Of a stretch of 64,000 nt of DNA, positions 51,931 through 60,759 are shown one piece after another. Position 1 is the stretch's first letter, and the number at the start of each line of letters is the position of its first letter. The position numbers were made by a program, and so were the translations under genes. A model generated the notes under the pieces. The model was given only the letters and a program-made list of their open reading frames with translations. It was not told the origin of the DNA and made no database searches. Source of the stretch: JBGPOS01 sp041488155 (lineage in GTDB: Bacteria; Chloroflexota; Dehalococcoidia; Tepidiformales; Tepidiformaceae); NCBI GenBank assembly GCA_041488155.1, contig JBGPOS010000001.1, forward strand, positions 1 to 64,000, written 5' to 3'.

Positions 51931-53432
51931 GCAGCGGTCAAGGCCGGGCAATCATGGTGCAGGGGACTGCTTCGTCGGCGGGCAAGAGCTTTCTCGTTGC
52001 CGGGCTCTGCCGGCTGCTTGCGAACGAGGGGCTCAGCGTTGCTCCGTTCAAGGCGCAGAACATGTCCAACAACGCCTTCGTTACCGCCGAAGGACTTGAG
52101 ATAGGGCGCGCTCAGGCCGTCCAGGCGTTCGCGGCGCGAATTCGCCCGCACGTGGACATGAACCCGGTACTGCTGAAGCCGGAGGCCGACCACCGGTCGC
52201 AGGTGGTGGTCATGGGCAAGCCCGTCGCCACGCTTGCGGCAGCGGCCTACCAGGAGCTAAAGGAGCAAATCTGGGGTGACGTCACCGCTGCCGTCGGCCG
52301 ACTGCGCGAAGGGCACGACGTGGTCGTGATCGAGGGCGCGGGCAGTCCCGCGGAAATCAACCTCAAGGCCCGTGACATTTCGAACATGCGGGTGGCGCTA
52401 CATGCGCGGTCACCCGTCCTGCTGGTCGGTGATATCGACCGTGGCGGCGTGTTTGCACACCTCTATGGCACCTACTGGCTCCTGGACCCGCCGGAGCGCG
52501 CGCTGGTGAAAGGTTTCGTGATCAACAAGTTCCGGGGCGACCCTTCGCTGCTGGAGCCCGGGTTGACGGACATCGCCCGGTTGACCGACGGAGTCCCGGT
52601 GGCGGGGGTCATCCCCTGGGTGCACGACCTGCGCCTGCCCGAGGAAGACTCCGTCGCGATCGATCGGCGCAAGGACGCCGGTGGGCCCTTCGACGGTCTC
52701 GACGTGGCCGTCCTGCGGTTCCCGCGCATCGCGAACTTCGACGACTTCGATCCACTTGAGGCCGAAGCCGACGTCCGCGTGCGGTACGTGGAAGGACCCT
52801 CGGATCTCCGAGAGCCCGACCTGATCATCCTGCCTGGCACGAAGGCGACCGTTGCTGACCTCGATTGGCTTCGATCCCGGGGCCTGGAAGAGGAGCTGCG
52901 ACGAAGCGCGACAATGGGCGTCCCGGTGATTGGGATCTGCGGCGGTTTCCAAATGCTCGGCCGCAGTATCGACGACCCCGACGGGGTCGAAAGCACCGTG
53001 CGGTCAATCGAGGGACTCGGGCTGATCGACGCGCAGACGCGCTTCTCGCCGGCCAAGCGCACCCGCCAGAGTACCGCGGTCATCGTGACGGGCGAGGGGA
53101 TGTTACGGGGCCTGAAAGGAGTGGCTGTCGACGGATACGAAATCCACGCCGGTCGCACGACGATCGATGGCCCGGTCGCCGTTCGAACCGTGGGCGGCGA
53201 CCCCCTCGGGGCGCTGGACGACGGCGGCTGGGTGTTTGGGTGCTATTTGCACGGGCTGTTCCGGGCGGACCTGCTGCGCCAACGGCTGCTTGAGAACGTC
53301 GCCCGCCTTCGGGGGAAGCACTACCGACCTTCCCGTATCGAATCCGATGATGCTGCTTTCGACCGCCTCGCGCATTTGCTGCGGTCCTCACTCGACCTCG
53401 ACCTTGTGCACAGACTCCTGGAGCAGGTGTGA
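51927..53432 (+). CDS. cobQ: Cobyric acid synthase
   Basis: The protein has 501 residues from the ATG overlapping the previous stop. The N-terminal ATPase has MVQGTASSAGKSFLVAGLCRLL and FKAQNMSNNAFVTAEGLEIGRAQAVQA. ILPGTKATVADLDWLRSRG, the catalytic Cys in IGICGGFQMLGRSIDDP, and YEIHAGRT followed by GCYLHGLF form the GATase1 part. It amidates positions b, d, e and g of adenosylcobyrinate diamide. Confidence 0.96.
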   Translation: MSSGQGRAIMVQGTASSAGKSFLVAGLCRLLANEGLSVAPFKAQNMSNNAFVTAEGLEIGRAQAVQAFAARIRPHVDMNPVLLKPEADHRSQVVVMGKPVATLAAAAYQELKEQIWGDVTAAVGRLREGHDVVVIEGAGSPAEINLKARDISNMRVALHARSPVLLVGDIDRGGVFAHLYGTYWLLDPPERALVKGFVINKFRGDPSLLEPGLTDIARLTDGVPVAGVIPWVHDLRLPEEDSVAIDRRKDAGGPFDGLDVAVLRFPRIANFDDFDPLEAEADVRVRYVEGPSDLREPDLIILPGTKATVADLDWLRSRGLEEELRRSATMGVPVIGICGGFQMLGRSIDDPDGVESTVRSIEGLGLIDAQTRFSPAKRTRQSTAVIVTGEGMLRGLKGVAVDGYEIHAGRTTIDGPVAVRTVGGDPLGALDDGGWVFGCYLHGLFRADLLRQRLLENVARLRGKHYRPSRIESDDAAFDRLAHLLRSSLDLDLVHRLLEQV

Positions 53433-53965
53433 TGGGCCGCCTCCTCTTCGTGACCGGGGGCGCTCGCAGCGGCAAGAGTCGCTTCGCCGAAGACGCCGCC
53501 CAGGCCGCGGCCGCACCCGTGGTCTATCTCGCGACAATGACGCCCGGCGACACCGAGCTCGTCGAACGGATCGCGTCCCACCGAGAACGACGCCCCGCCG
53601 CCTGGGCCACCGTCGAAGAACCGCTGCATCTGTCGAGGGCTCTCGGCCGAGTCGGCCCGAATGCGACCGTGCTGCTCGATTGCGTGAGTCTTTGGGTCAG
53701 CAACCTGTTCATGCGTGACGCGGAAACGCCGCTTGGGCGGGTGGTCGAGATCTGTCTCGAAGCGGGCGAGTTGCTGCTCGAGGAGCAGTCACGGAGGTCC
53801 GGTCTGATGATCGCGGTCTCGAACGAAGTCGGGTCAGGCATCGTGCCGGAAGGTGCGCTGGCACGGTACTACCGTGACGCCCTTGGGATTGCGAACGCCA
53901 GACTGGCGCGCGCCGCCGACGAGGCGTTTCTGCTGGTGAGCGGGATGGCCCTCCGGCTGAAATAG
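53432..53965 (+). CDS. cobU: Adenosylcobinamide kinase/guanylyltransferase
   Basis: The protein has 177 residues; a GTG one codon earlier is possible. The P-loop is VTGGARSGKSRFAED near residue 7. HRERRPAAWATVEEP carries the His that takes the GMP. LLDCVSLWVSNL and AVSNEVGSGIVPEGALARYYRDALG complete the CobU signature. It phosphorylates cobinamide and adds GMP, feeding CobS. It is the last operon gene; a weak hairpin (GGCT-TTAG-AGCC) lies about 45 bp after the stop. Confidence 0.95.
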   Translation: MGRLLFVTGGARSGKSRFAEDAAQAAAAPVVYLATMTPGDTELVERIASHRERRPAAWATVEEPLHLSRALGRVGPNATVLLDCVSLWVSNLFMRDAETPLGRVVEICLEAGELLLEEQSRRSGLMIAVSNEVGSGIVPEGALARYYRDALGIANARLARAADEAFLLVSGMALRLK

Positions 53966-54233
53966 GGTGAACTTCTGATCGTGAACGAGTCGCAGGTCGC
54001 CGGCCGGTTGAGGCTTTAGAGCCCCCTGCTTCAATTTCAGGATTGCAAGTCCACCGATCTCAGCCGGCGGCATCGTCCAGATGTGACCGATCTGTGATCC
54101 AGCCGGGCGCCACGCTCCGGATCGCAACGGAATGAGCTGAGGCAATGGCGTCGACGATGACGATTTCTCCTCCCACCGTTCTGAGTCGCCTCGAGGTTAA
54201 GGGGACACGGGAGAGCGCAGTCTCCGACAGGGC
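53966..54233. other. Intergenic stretch between cobU and the DUF167 gene
   Basis: The stretch holds a weak hairpin near 54009-54024 that could end the cobalamin operon. It also contains part of a minus-strand frame (54145 to 53834) whose upper half has unusually protein-like composition (IGHIWTMPPAEIGGLAILKL). That frame runs into cobU antisense, so it is not called as a gene. Confidence 0.4.
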
Positions 54234-54506
54234 TCAGGCCTCGGGGCTGGCGGAGAGACGTTCGTGAATCTCGGCGGCGGTGAGGGGGACGTCGAAGAGC
54301 TTGGTGCGGGCGCGGGCGCCGGCGACCAGGACAAGGTCGCGTTGGGGAAGCCCGAGCGCTTTGGCAAGCAGCCTCGTGACGGCGGCGTTGGCGGCGCCAT
54401 CGGCGGGAGCGGCGCTTACCCTTAGTCGCAGGACGCCGGAAGCGTCGAAGCCGTCCAGGGCGTCTGTGCCGGCACGGGGCGTGACCCTTACCTGGAGGCG
54501 GCTCAC
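54234..54506 (-). CDS. DUF167 (YggU/UPF0235) family protein
   Basis: The protein has 90 residues. RVTPRAGTDALDGFDASGVLRLRVSAAPADGAANAAVTRLLAKALGLPQRDLVLVAGARARTKL matches the DUF167 profile, including P-x-A-x-x-x and A-P-x-x-G-x-A-N. The function is unknown in the family; the structure is a small alpha/beta fold. It is divergent from recA. Confidence 0.85.
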   Translation of the reverse strand: MSRLQVRVTPRAGTDALDGFDASGVLRLRVSAAPADGAANAAVTRLLAKALGLPQRDLVLVAGARARTKLFDVPLTAAEIHERLSASPEA

Positions 54507-54569
54507 GGCCGGAAGCCGGGGCGCGCGAGTCTGGGGCGCAAGTGACAGGGGGATCTTGCAGGAGGACTA

Positions 54570-54581
54570 GAACATTTGTTT
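54570..54581. promoter_or_regulatory. SOS (LexA)-box-like site upstream of recA
   Basis: GAAC-ATTT-GTTT differs by one base from the Gram-positive LexA box GAAC-N4-GTTC. It lies just upstream of TATATT (54591-54596), the likely -10 of recA, so a bound LexA would cover the -35 region. No lexA gene is in the window. Confidence 0.5.
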
Positions 54582-54664
54582 CGCACGGTGTATATTCCCG
54601 GCGAAGGCCTTCCGTCGCGATGCAATGATGAGGCCTTCTACATATTTCTTCTAGCGGGTGGGGA

Positions 54665-55720
54665 ATGGCTGACAACGACCGTGCACGAGCTCTGGAGCTC
54701 GCCCTGGCACAGATAGAGAAGCAGTACGGGAGAGGCGCGGTGATGCGGCTCGGGGAGGCTTCGGCGTCGGTGGCTGTGGAGGCGATCTCAACGGGATCGC
54801 TGGCGCTCGACATCGCCCTCGGGATCGGGGGCATACCGCGGGGACGGGTGACGGAGATCTACGGCCCGGAGTCGGCAGGCAAGAGCACGCTCGCCCAGCA
54901 CATCATGGCCGAGGCACAGAAGATGGGCGGAACGGCGGCCTACATCGATGTGGAGCACGCGATGGACCCGGGCTATGCGCGGGATCTGGGGATCCGCCTC
55001 GACGATCTGCTGGTGAGCCAACCGGACACTGGCGAGCAGGCGCTAGAAATCTGCGAGGCGTTGGTGCGTTCGAACGCGGTGGACGTGATCGTGATCGACT
55101 CGGTGGCGGCGCTCGTGCCCCGGGCGGAAATCGAAGGAGAGATGGGCGACTCGCATATGGGGCTCCAGGCGCGGCTGATGTCGCAGGCGTTGCGCAAGCT
55201 GACGGCGACCATCGCGCGCACGAGCACGGCGGTGATCTTCATCAACCAACTGCGGGAGAAGGTGGGGATAGTGTTCGGCAATCCGGAAGTGACGCCGGGG
55301 GGCCGCGCGCTGAAGTTCTACTCGTCGGTGCGGATCGAGATCCGGCCGGTGGAGACGATCAAGAAGGGGACGGAGGTCACAGGGCGGCGGGTGAAGGCGA
55401 AGATCGTGAAGAACAAGGTAGCGGCGCCGTTCAAGCAGGCGGAGTTCGACATCATGTTCGAAATGCCGCGCGGGATCAGCCGGTCTGGCGACATCGTCGA
55501 CCTTGGGGTAGAGCACGGGATCCTCAGCAAGAACGGGGCGTTCTACAGCTACGGCGACCTGCGGATCGGGCAGGGCCGAGAGAACGCCAAGCAGTTCCTC
55601 GATGACAACGCGGAGCTGCGCAGCGAAATCGAGGGAGAGATCCGGCGAGAGGCCGGTCTGCCAGTGCTCGCGGCGAGCCGGGCGGCTATCGCGGAGACTG
55701 CGATCGCGGGCGCGAGCTAG
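54665..55720 (+). CDS. recA: Recombinase RecA
   Basis: The protein has 351 residues. Walker A is GPESAGKST at residues 67-75. AYIDVEHAMDPGYA stands where most RecAs have IDAEHALDP. DVIVIDSVAALVPRAEIEGEMGDSHMGLQARLMSQALRKL and FINQLREKVGIVFGNPEVTPGGRALKFYSSVR are L1/L2-region hallmarks, with L-R-E-K replacing the usual I-R-M-K. It drives homologous strand exchange and SOS induction. It is followed by recX and preceded by an SOS-like box. Confidence 0.97.
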   Translation: MADNDRARALELALAQIEKQYGRGAVMRLGEASASVAVEAISTGSLALDIALGIGGIPRGRVTEIYGPESAGKSTLAQHIMAEAQKMGGTAAYIDVEHAMDPGYARDLGIRLDDLLVSQPDTGEQALEICEALVRSNAVDVIVIDSVAALVPRAEIEGEMGDSHMGLQARLMSQALRKLTATIARTSTAVIFINQLREKVGIVFGNPEVTPGGRALKFYSSVRIEIRPVETIKKGTEVTGRRVKAKIVKNKVAAPFKQAEFDIMFEMPRGISRSGDIVDLGVEHGILSKNGAFYSYGDLRIGQGRENAKQFLDDNAELRSEIEGEIRREAGLPVLAASRAAIAETAIAGAS

Positions 55721-55749
55721 CCAGCCGGGTGGCCGGGACAGGGGACGCG

Positions 55750-56403
55750 GTGAGGATCACGGCCATTCGCGCCGTTGGGCAGGGGCGAAAGCGTGTGCTC
55801 GCTCTGAGTGACGGGCGAGAACTGATTGCGGACGCAGAGACCTGCAGGCGCCTCGGTATTCGAGCCGGAGACGACTGGACCAGCGACGACGTGCTAACGA
55901 AGCTCCAGACCAAGACGAGCGAGGCCGGCACGCACGACGCCGCCCTGCGTTTGCTGGGAAGCAGGGCGCGAAGCGAATCCGACATGCGGCGGAGGCTGGT
56001 GGCGCGCGGAGCGAGCGCGGAGGAAGTCGACTCTGAACTCGAACGTTTGCGATCCGCGGGCCTTGTAGACGACGAGCGTTTCGCGCAGGCGTGGGTGGAG
56101 GAGCGCCAGAGACGAACGCCGCGTGGCCGACGGATGCTGCAACACGAGTTGCGAAGCAAGGGGATAGCGGCAGAATCCGTCGAGCTTGCAACTCAGGGAG
56201 TGGATGACCGGGCGGCGGCGCTTGCTCTTGCTCGCGGCAAGGCTCGGGCGGCAGGCGGGGCCGACTATGCGGCTTTCCTCGCGAAGGTGGGGGGGCATCT
56301 GCGCCGGCGCGGGTTCGATTACGAGGTGACTCGCGAAGCGGTGAAGGTCGCGTGGCGAGAGGCAACCGGCGGTGCGCCGGAAGGCGAGGCGGGGGACGAG
56401 TAG
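55750..56403 (+). CDS. recX: Regulatory protein RecX
   Basis: The protein has about 217 residues from a GTG at 55750 with AGGGGA upstream; a GTG at 55729 lacks an RBS. RecX tandem three-helix repeats are visible: ALRLLGSRARSESDMRRRLVARGASAEEVDSELERLRSAGLVDDERFAQAWVEER, then GRRMLQHELRSKGI. It is 29 bp after recA and likely cotranscribed. RecX binds RecA filaments and limits their activity. Confidence 0.9.
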   Translation: MRITAIRAVGQGRKRVLALSDGRELIADAETCRRLGIRAGDDWTSDDVLTKLQTKTSEAGTHDAALRLLGSRARSESDMRRRLVARGASAEEVDSELERLRSAGLVDDERFAQAWVEERQRRTPRGRRMLQHELRSKGIAAESVELATQGVDDRAAALALARGKARAAGGADYAAFLAKVGGHLRRRGFDYEVTREAVKVAWREATGGAPEGEAGDE

Positions 56404-56462
56404 AGGCCGGGGTGCTGGTGGGAGGGCGCCGCTGGGGCGCAGTTCAAGCGGGCCGAATTACT

Positions 56463-56491
56463 TTGACTGACCAGCGAGGCGAGAGTACGAT
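56463..56491 (+). promoter_or_regulatory. Promoter of rny: TTGACT-17-TACGAT
   Basis: The -35 TTGACT (56463-56468) and -10 TACGAT (56486-56491) have optimal 17-bp spacing, about 80 bp upstream of the rny ATG. It is one of the best matches in the window. Confidence 0.6.
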
Positions 56492-56570
56492 CGGGGACAT
56501 CTCATCCGGTCGCAGGGCCGGGTCGTGACGGCGAAAATGTCACTCGTTATGACCAATTTGGAGATGGAAT

Positions 56571-58100
56571 ATGTCGGCGATAATTGCCATTATCGTCGGC
56601 CTGGCGGGATTGCTGGTTGGCGCGGGAGCTGCATACCTACTGCGGCGCCGCACCGATGGAACATCACTGCAGCAGGCAGAGGAGCAAGCCAACCGCATAG
56701 TCGCTGAGGCCGAAACGAGGCAGAAAGAGCTCGTACTCGAAGCCAAAGAGGAGAATCTCAACCTTCGCAATACCCTGGAAGCGGAGATTCGCGAACGCCG
56801 GACGGAGGCGGCCCGCATTGAACAGCGGCTGACACAGAAGGAAGAGAACCTCGATCGCAAGATCGAGGCGCTGGACAGCCGCGATCAGATGGTCCGGGAG
56901 CGGGAGGCCCAGGCGGACCTGGTACGAGCAGAGGCTGAGGCGCTGCGCCAAAAGCAGCTGGTGGAGTTCGAGCGGATCGCGAACCTGACGGCAGCAGACG
57001 CCCGAGAACAGCTATTTGCGGCGGTGGAGATCGAGATTCGCGATGATGCGAGCCGGCGCGTACGCGAAATCGAGAAGGAAGTCGAAGCGACGGCGGGCAT
57101 GCGCGCCCGCAAGATCCTGGCGACGGCGATCCAGCGGTACACGTCGGAAGTGACGGCGGAGTCGACGGTGTCGGTCGTGCAGATCCCCAGCGAGGACATG
57201 AAGGGCCGGATCATCGGGCGGGAGGGACGCAACATCCGGGCGATCGAAGCTGCGACGGGGGTCGACCTCATCATCGACGACACGCCGGACGCGGTGACGG
57301 TGAGCGCGTTCGACCCTGTGCGGCGAGAAGTCGCGCGGGTTGCTCTGAGTGCGCTCGTGCAGGATGGACGGATCCATCCGACGCGCATCGAAGAGGCGGT
57401 AAACAAGGCGCGGCGCGACGTCGAGGCGACGATGCAGGAGTCGGCGGAGGCAGCGGCGGTAGAGGCGGGGGTCCTGAACATCCACCCGGAAGTGCTGAAG
57501 GTGTTCGGGCGGCTGCGCTACCGGACGAGCTACGGGCAGAACGTGATGCGGCACTCGATTGAGACGGCGCACATCGCGGCGATGATAGCGCGGGAGATCG
57601 GCGCGGACGCGGACATCGCGCGGGCTGGTGGCTTCCTGCACGACCTCGGGAAGGCGGTCGACCATGAAGTCGAAGGTACGCACGCGCTGATTGGGGCTGA
57701 CATTGCGCGGCGGTACCGGGTGCGAGAGCAGATAGCGCACTGCATCGAGGCGCACCACGAGGAGGTCGAGCCGACCAGCGTGGAAGCCGTGATCGTGATG
57801 ATGGCGGACGCTGTGAGTGGTGGCCGCCCGGGGGCGAGGCGGGAATCGCTGGAGAACTACATCAAGCGGCTGGAGACGCTCGAGGGAATCGCGCGAGGAT
57901 TCAAGGGAGTTGACTCGGCGTTCGCTATCCAGGCGGGACGTGAGCTGCGAATCATCGTGAAGCCCGAACAGATAGACGACCTCGAGGCGATGCGGATCGC
58001 GCGCGACGTAAGCAAGCAGATAGAAGAGACGATGGAGTATCCAGGCCAGATCAAGGTGACGGTCGTGCGGGAAACGCGCGCGACGGAAATCGCGCGTTAA
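56571..58100 (+). CDS. rny: Ribonuclease Y
   Basis: The protein has 509 residues with RBS TTGGAGATGG. A TM helix covers residues 1-24, then a long coiled coil to about residue 180. The KH domain has PSEDMKGRIIGREGRNIRAIE near 205. The HD hydrolase domain has GGFLHDLGKAVDHEVEGTH near 353 and IEAHHEEVEPTS. It is the membrane-anchored endonuclease of mRNA turnover. It is followed 2 bp later by ymdB, the classic rny-ymdB pairing. Confidence 0.96.
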   Translation: MSAIIAIIVGLAGLLVGAGAAYLLRRRTDGTSLQQAEEQANRIVAEAETRQKELVLEAKEENLNLRNTLEAEIRERRTEAARIEQRLTQKEENLDRKIEALDSRDQMVREREAQADLVRAEAEALRQKQLVEFERIANLTAADAREQLFAAVEIEIRDDASRRVREIEKEVEATAGMRARKILATAIQRYTSEVTAESTVSVVQIPSEDMKGRIIGREGRNIRAIEAATGVDLIIDDTPDAVTVSAFDPVRREVARVALSALVQDGRIHPTRIEEAVNKARRDVEATMQESAEAAAVEAGVLNIHPEVLKVFGRLRYRTSYGQNVMRHSIETAHIAAMIAREIGADADIARAGGFLHDLGKAVDHEVEGTHALIGADIARRYRVREQIAHCIEAHHEEVEPTSVEAVIVMMADAVSGGRPGARRESLENYIKRLETLEGIARGFKGVDSAFAIQAGRELRIIVKPEQIDDLEAMRIARDVSKQIEETMEYPGQIKVTVVRETRATEIAR

Positions 58101-58102
58101 GG

Positions 58103-58870
58103 GTGCGCGTCCTCTTCCTTGGGGACATCGTGGGAAGCTGCGGGCGAGAGGCGGTCGTTGAGAGCGTGCCGCAGTTACGGCGCGAACTCGACCTGGACTA
58201 CGTGGTCGCCAACGGCGAGAACGTGGCGGGTGGCCGAGGGATCACGCCGCAGGCAGCGGACCAGCTGCTGGCCTGTGGGATCGACATCATCAGCGGGGGC
58301 AACCACACCTTCCAGCACCGCGAGGTATACGACTACCTCGATTCGACGCCAGCGTTAACGCGCCCGATCAACTACCCGCCCGGAGCTCCGGGGCATGGGG
58401 TCGCGCACGCGGGCGACCTGACGGTGATCAACGTCATCGGGCGGGCGTTCATGGGGGCTGACTATGACGACCCCTTCCGGGCCGTGGACGCGGCGCTGGC
58501 GAGTGTCGAGCCGTCCCGGTTCGTACTCGTCGACATGCACGCCGAAGCGACGAGCGAGAAGCAGGCGATGGGATGGTACCTCGACGGGCGAGTTACAGCC
58601 GTTGTCGGGACGCATACACATGTGCCCACGGCGGACGCCAGGCTCCTGCTGCGAGGCACGGCGTATTGCACGGACGCGGGAATGTGCGGCGCGCGCGATT
58701 CGGTGATCGGCGACGAGATCGACGCTGTCCTGCAGCGCTTTCTCACGCAGATGCCGACTCGTCTGCCGGCGGCGAAGGGCGTGGCTGTGCTCAACGGGCT
58801 GCTCATCGAGGCAGACCCGGTGACGAAACGGGCAGTAAGTATCGAGCGGTGCGATAGAGTGGTCTGCTAG
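58103..58870 (+). CDS. ymdB: TIGR00282/YmdB family metallophosphoesterase
   Basis: The protein has 255 residues from a GTG two bases after the rny stop. MRVLFLGDIVGSCGREAV, VANGENVAGGRGIT, SGGNHTFQHREVYDYL, DMHAEATSEKQAMGWYLDGRVTAVVGTHTHVPTAD and GTAYCTDAGMCG are the metal-binding blocks. By family it is a 2',3'-cyclic-nucleotide phosphodiesterase. Linkage to rny suggests a role in RNA-linked signalling. Confidence 0.93.
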   Translation: MRVLFLGDIVGSCGREAVVESVPQLRRELDLDYVVANGENVAGGRGITPQAADQLLACGIDIISGGNHTFQHREVYDYLDSTPALTRPINYPPGAPGHGVAHAGDLTVINVIGRAFMGADYDDPFRAVDAALASVEPSRFVLVDMHAEATSEKQAMGWYLDGRVTAVVGTHTHVPTADARLLLRGTAYCTDAGMCGARDSVIGDEIDAVLQRFLTQMPTRLPAAKGVAVLNGLLIEADPVTKRAVSIERCDRVVC

Positions 58871-59730
58871 TGGCGCGGGGCGACTTCCATCTCCACAGCA
58901 CCGCTTCGGACGGTGTGCACTCGCCGACGTGGGTGATCGAGGCGGCGGCAGCGCGTGGTGTGCGGGTGCTTTCGCTTACCGACCACGACTCGACGGAAGG
59001 ACTGGCAGAAGCCCGGAGGGCGGCAGATCGGCTCGGCCTGAGGCTGATCCCAGGGGTTGAGCTGAGCACGGACCACGGGAAGGCGGACGTCCACCTCCTC
59101 GGCTTCGGCGTTGACGTTCGTTCAGCGCGCCTGCAGGGGTTCCTCCAGGAGATGCGCGAAGGCCGGCTGGGGCGGACGGAACGAATTGTGGAAATCCTGC
59201 GCGACGAGGGGGTGCCAATCGCGCTGGGACGGGTGTTCGAGATCGCGGGAGACGCGACAGTGGGGCGGCCGCACGTAGCAAGGGCATTGATGGAGCGGGG
59301 GTACGTCGCGAACGTGCAGGAAGCCTTCGACCGGTGGCTGGGGAATGGGCAGGTGGCCGACGTGCCGAGGCCGAAGCAGCCTCCAGCGGAGGCGATCCGC
59401 ATCGTCCACGAGTGCGGCGGGGTGGTGTTCGTAGCGCACCCGGTGTTCATCGGCGACGATTATCCGGCCGTGATCGAAGAGCTCGCGGGGGCCGGATTGG
59501 ATGGGGTGGAGACGTACTACAAGCATTACGACGCGGAGACGGTCGAGGCCCATCGTGCGCTGGCGAATCGGCTCGGGCTGGCTACATCAGGCGGGAGTGA
59601 CTACCACGGCCTGGGAAATCCCGACGACCGCGAGATTGGGGACATTCCGTTTGGCGACGCGGAGGTGGATGCGTTCGTTTCGTTCCTGGAGCGGCGGGGG
59701 GTCGATACGGGCCTGGAGAAGGTACGTTGA
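58870..59730 (+). CDS. PHP-domain phosphoesterase
   Basis: The protein has 286 residues from a GTG overlapping the ymdB stop by one base. Metal ligands: DFHLHSTASDGVHSP at the N-terminus, SLTDHDSTEGLAEA, PGVELST, VFVAHPVF and SGGSDYHGLGNPDD. The size and motifs fit the PHP phosphoesterase (RNase AM/3',5'-nucleoside bisphosphate phosphatase-like) family. It may act on oligonucleotide ends, in keeping with the rny/ymdB neighbours; that link is inference. Confidence 0.88.
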   Translation: MARGDFHLHSTASDGVHSPTWVIEAAAARGVRVLSLTDHDSTEGLAEARRAADRLGLRLIPGVELSTDHGKADVHLLGFGVDVRSARLQGFLQEMREGRLGRTERIVEILRDEGVPIALGRVFEIAGDATVGRPHVARALMERGYVANVQEAFDRWLGNGQVADVPRPKQPPAEAIRIVHECGGVVFVAHPVFIGDDYPAVIEELAGAGLDGVETYYKHYDAETVEAHRALANRLGLATSGGSDYHGLGNPDDREIGDIPFGDAEVDAFVSFLERRGVDTGLEKVR

Positions 59731-60173
59731 TGCTCGAAGCGGACCAGATAGAGGCGATCATCCCGCATCGCTACCCGTTCCTGTTCGTCGATCGGATCGT
59801 TGAGCTGGATGAAGGGAAGCGAGGCGTCGGGATCAAGAACGTCTCGGCGAACGAGTGGTTCTTCGAAGGACACTTCCCGGGCCGGAAGGTCATGCCGGGC
59901 GTGCTCATCGTAGAGGCGATGGCACAGGTGGCAGCGGTGACGCTGCTGAAGGGCGTAGCGATGGCGGGCAAGACGCCTCTCTTCGGGGGCATAGAACAGA
60001 TGCGGTTCCGGCGTCCGGTTGTGCCGGGGGACCAGCTGCGACTGGAGTTCACGCTCGAGAAGATGCGCGGCCCGATAGGCAGGGGCCACGTGCGAGCCAC
60101 GGTCGACGGCAAGCTGGCGGCAGAGGGCACAATCTCGTTCGCGCTGGTTGACCTCCCAGACGCGACAGGCTGA
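59730..60173 (+). CDS. fabZ: 3-hydroxyacyl-ACP dehydratase FabZ
   Basis: The protein has 147 residues; a TTG at 59727 is an alternative. I-P-H-R-Y-P-F-L-F-V-D-R at residues 11-22 and FFEGHFPGRKVMPGVLIVEAMAQ give the catalytic His48 and Glu62 of the hot-dog fold. It dehydrates 3-hydroxyacyl-ACP in fatty acid synthesis. It overlaps the PHP gene stop by one base. Confidence 0.94.
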   Translation: MLEADQIEAIIPHRYPFLFVDRIVELDEGKRGVGIKNVSANEWFFEGHFPGRKVMPGVLIVEAMAQVAAVTLLKGVAMAGKTPLFGGIEQMRFRRPVVPGDQLRLEFTLEKMRGPIGRGHVRATVDGKLAAEGTISFALVDLPDATG

Positions 60174-60249
60174 ACGCAGCCGAATCTTTACCCGCGGCGT
60201 CTTAGGCTTGAAGGTGCGTCGCCGTGCGCGTGAAGGGGCCTTTGATACG

Positions 60250-60741
60250 ATGACCGCAGTGACCGTTGTCGTTCAGTGTCCCCGCCATCCGACGGTGGAA
60301 ACCGCTCTCCGCTGCAGCCGCTGCGAGACGCCGATCTGCCCTCGCTGTCTCGTGCAAACCCCGGTAGGCGCCCGTTGCCGCGAATGCGCGCAGATCTCAA
60401 AGTCCCCGGTGTACACGCTTTCAGTAGGCCACCTCTTCAGGGCCGCTCTCGCGAGCCTCGTTGGGGGCGTAGCGATGGGGCTCATCTGGGGCTTCGTGCT
60501 CCGTCCCTTCACGTACGGGTTCCTGGCGATTTTCGTGGGTGCGGGTCTGGGCTGGGTGTTCACGCGGATGCTGGAGTTCGCTACGGGACGAAAGCGCGGA
60601 CCCGCTGTCGTGGCCTTCGCGGTGATGGGGATCGCGATCGCCTGGGGTATGCAGATCCTCTTCGTGCCGTTCCAGATCATGCTGTACGGACTGGTGGCAG
60701 CGGGGGTAGGCGTTTACTTCGCCTACCAGAGCCTGCGCTAG
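60250..60741 (+). CDS. Zinc-ribbon/B-box-like membrane protein
   Basis: The protein has about 163 residues from the ATG at 60250. Residues 8-50 carry C-P-x-H-P, C-S-R-C, C-P-R-C and C-R-E-C, a zinc-binding cluster like the domain often fused to rhomboid proteases. Four TM helices follow from about residue 58, ending VGVYFAYQSLR. No rhomboid catalytic GxSG/H is present, so it is not a protease. The function is unknown. Confidence 0.75.
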   Translation: MTAVTVVVQCPRHPTVETALRCSRCETPICPRCLVQTPVGARCRECAQISKSPVYTLSVGHLFRAALASLVGGVAMGLIWGFVLRPFTYGFLAIFVGAGLGWVFTRMLEFATGRKRGPAVVAFAVMGIAIAWGMQILFVPFQIMLYGLVAAGVGVYFAYQSLR

Positions 60742-60759
60742 ATTCGCCGGGACGGTTGG

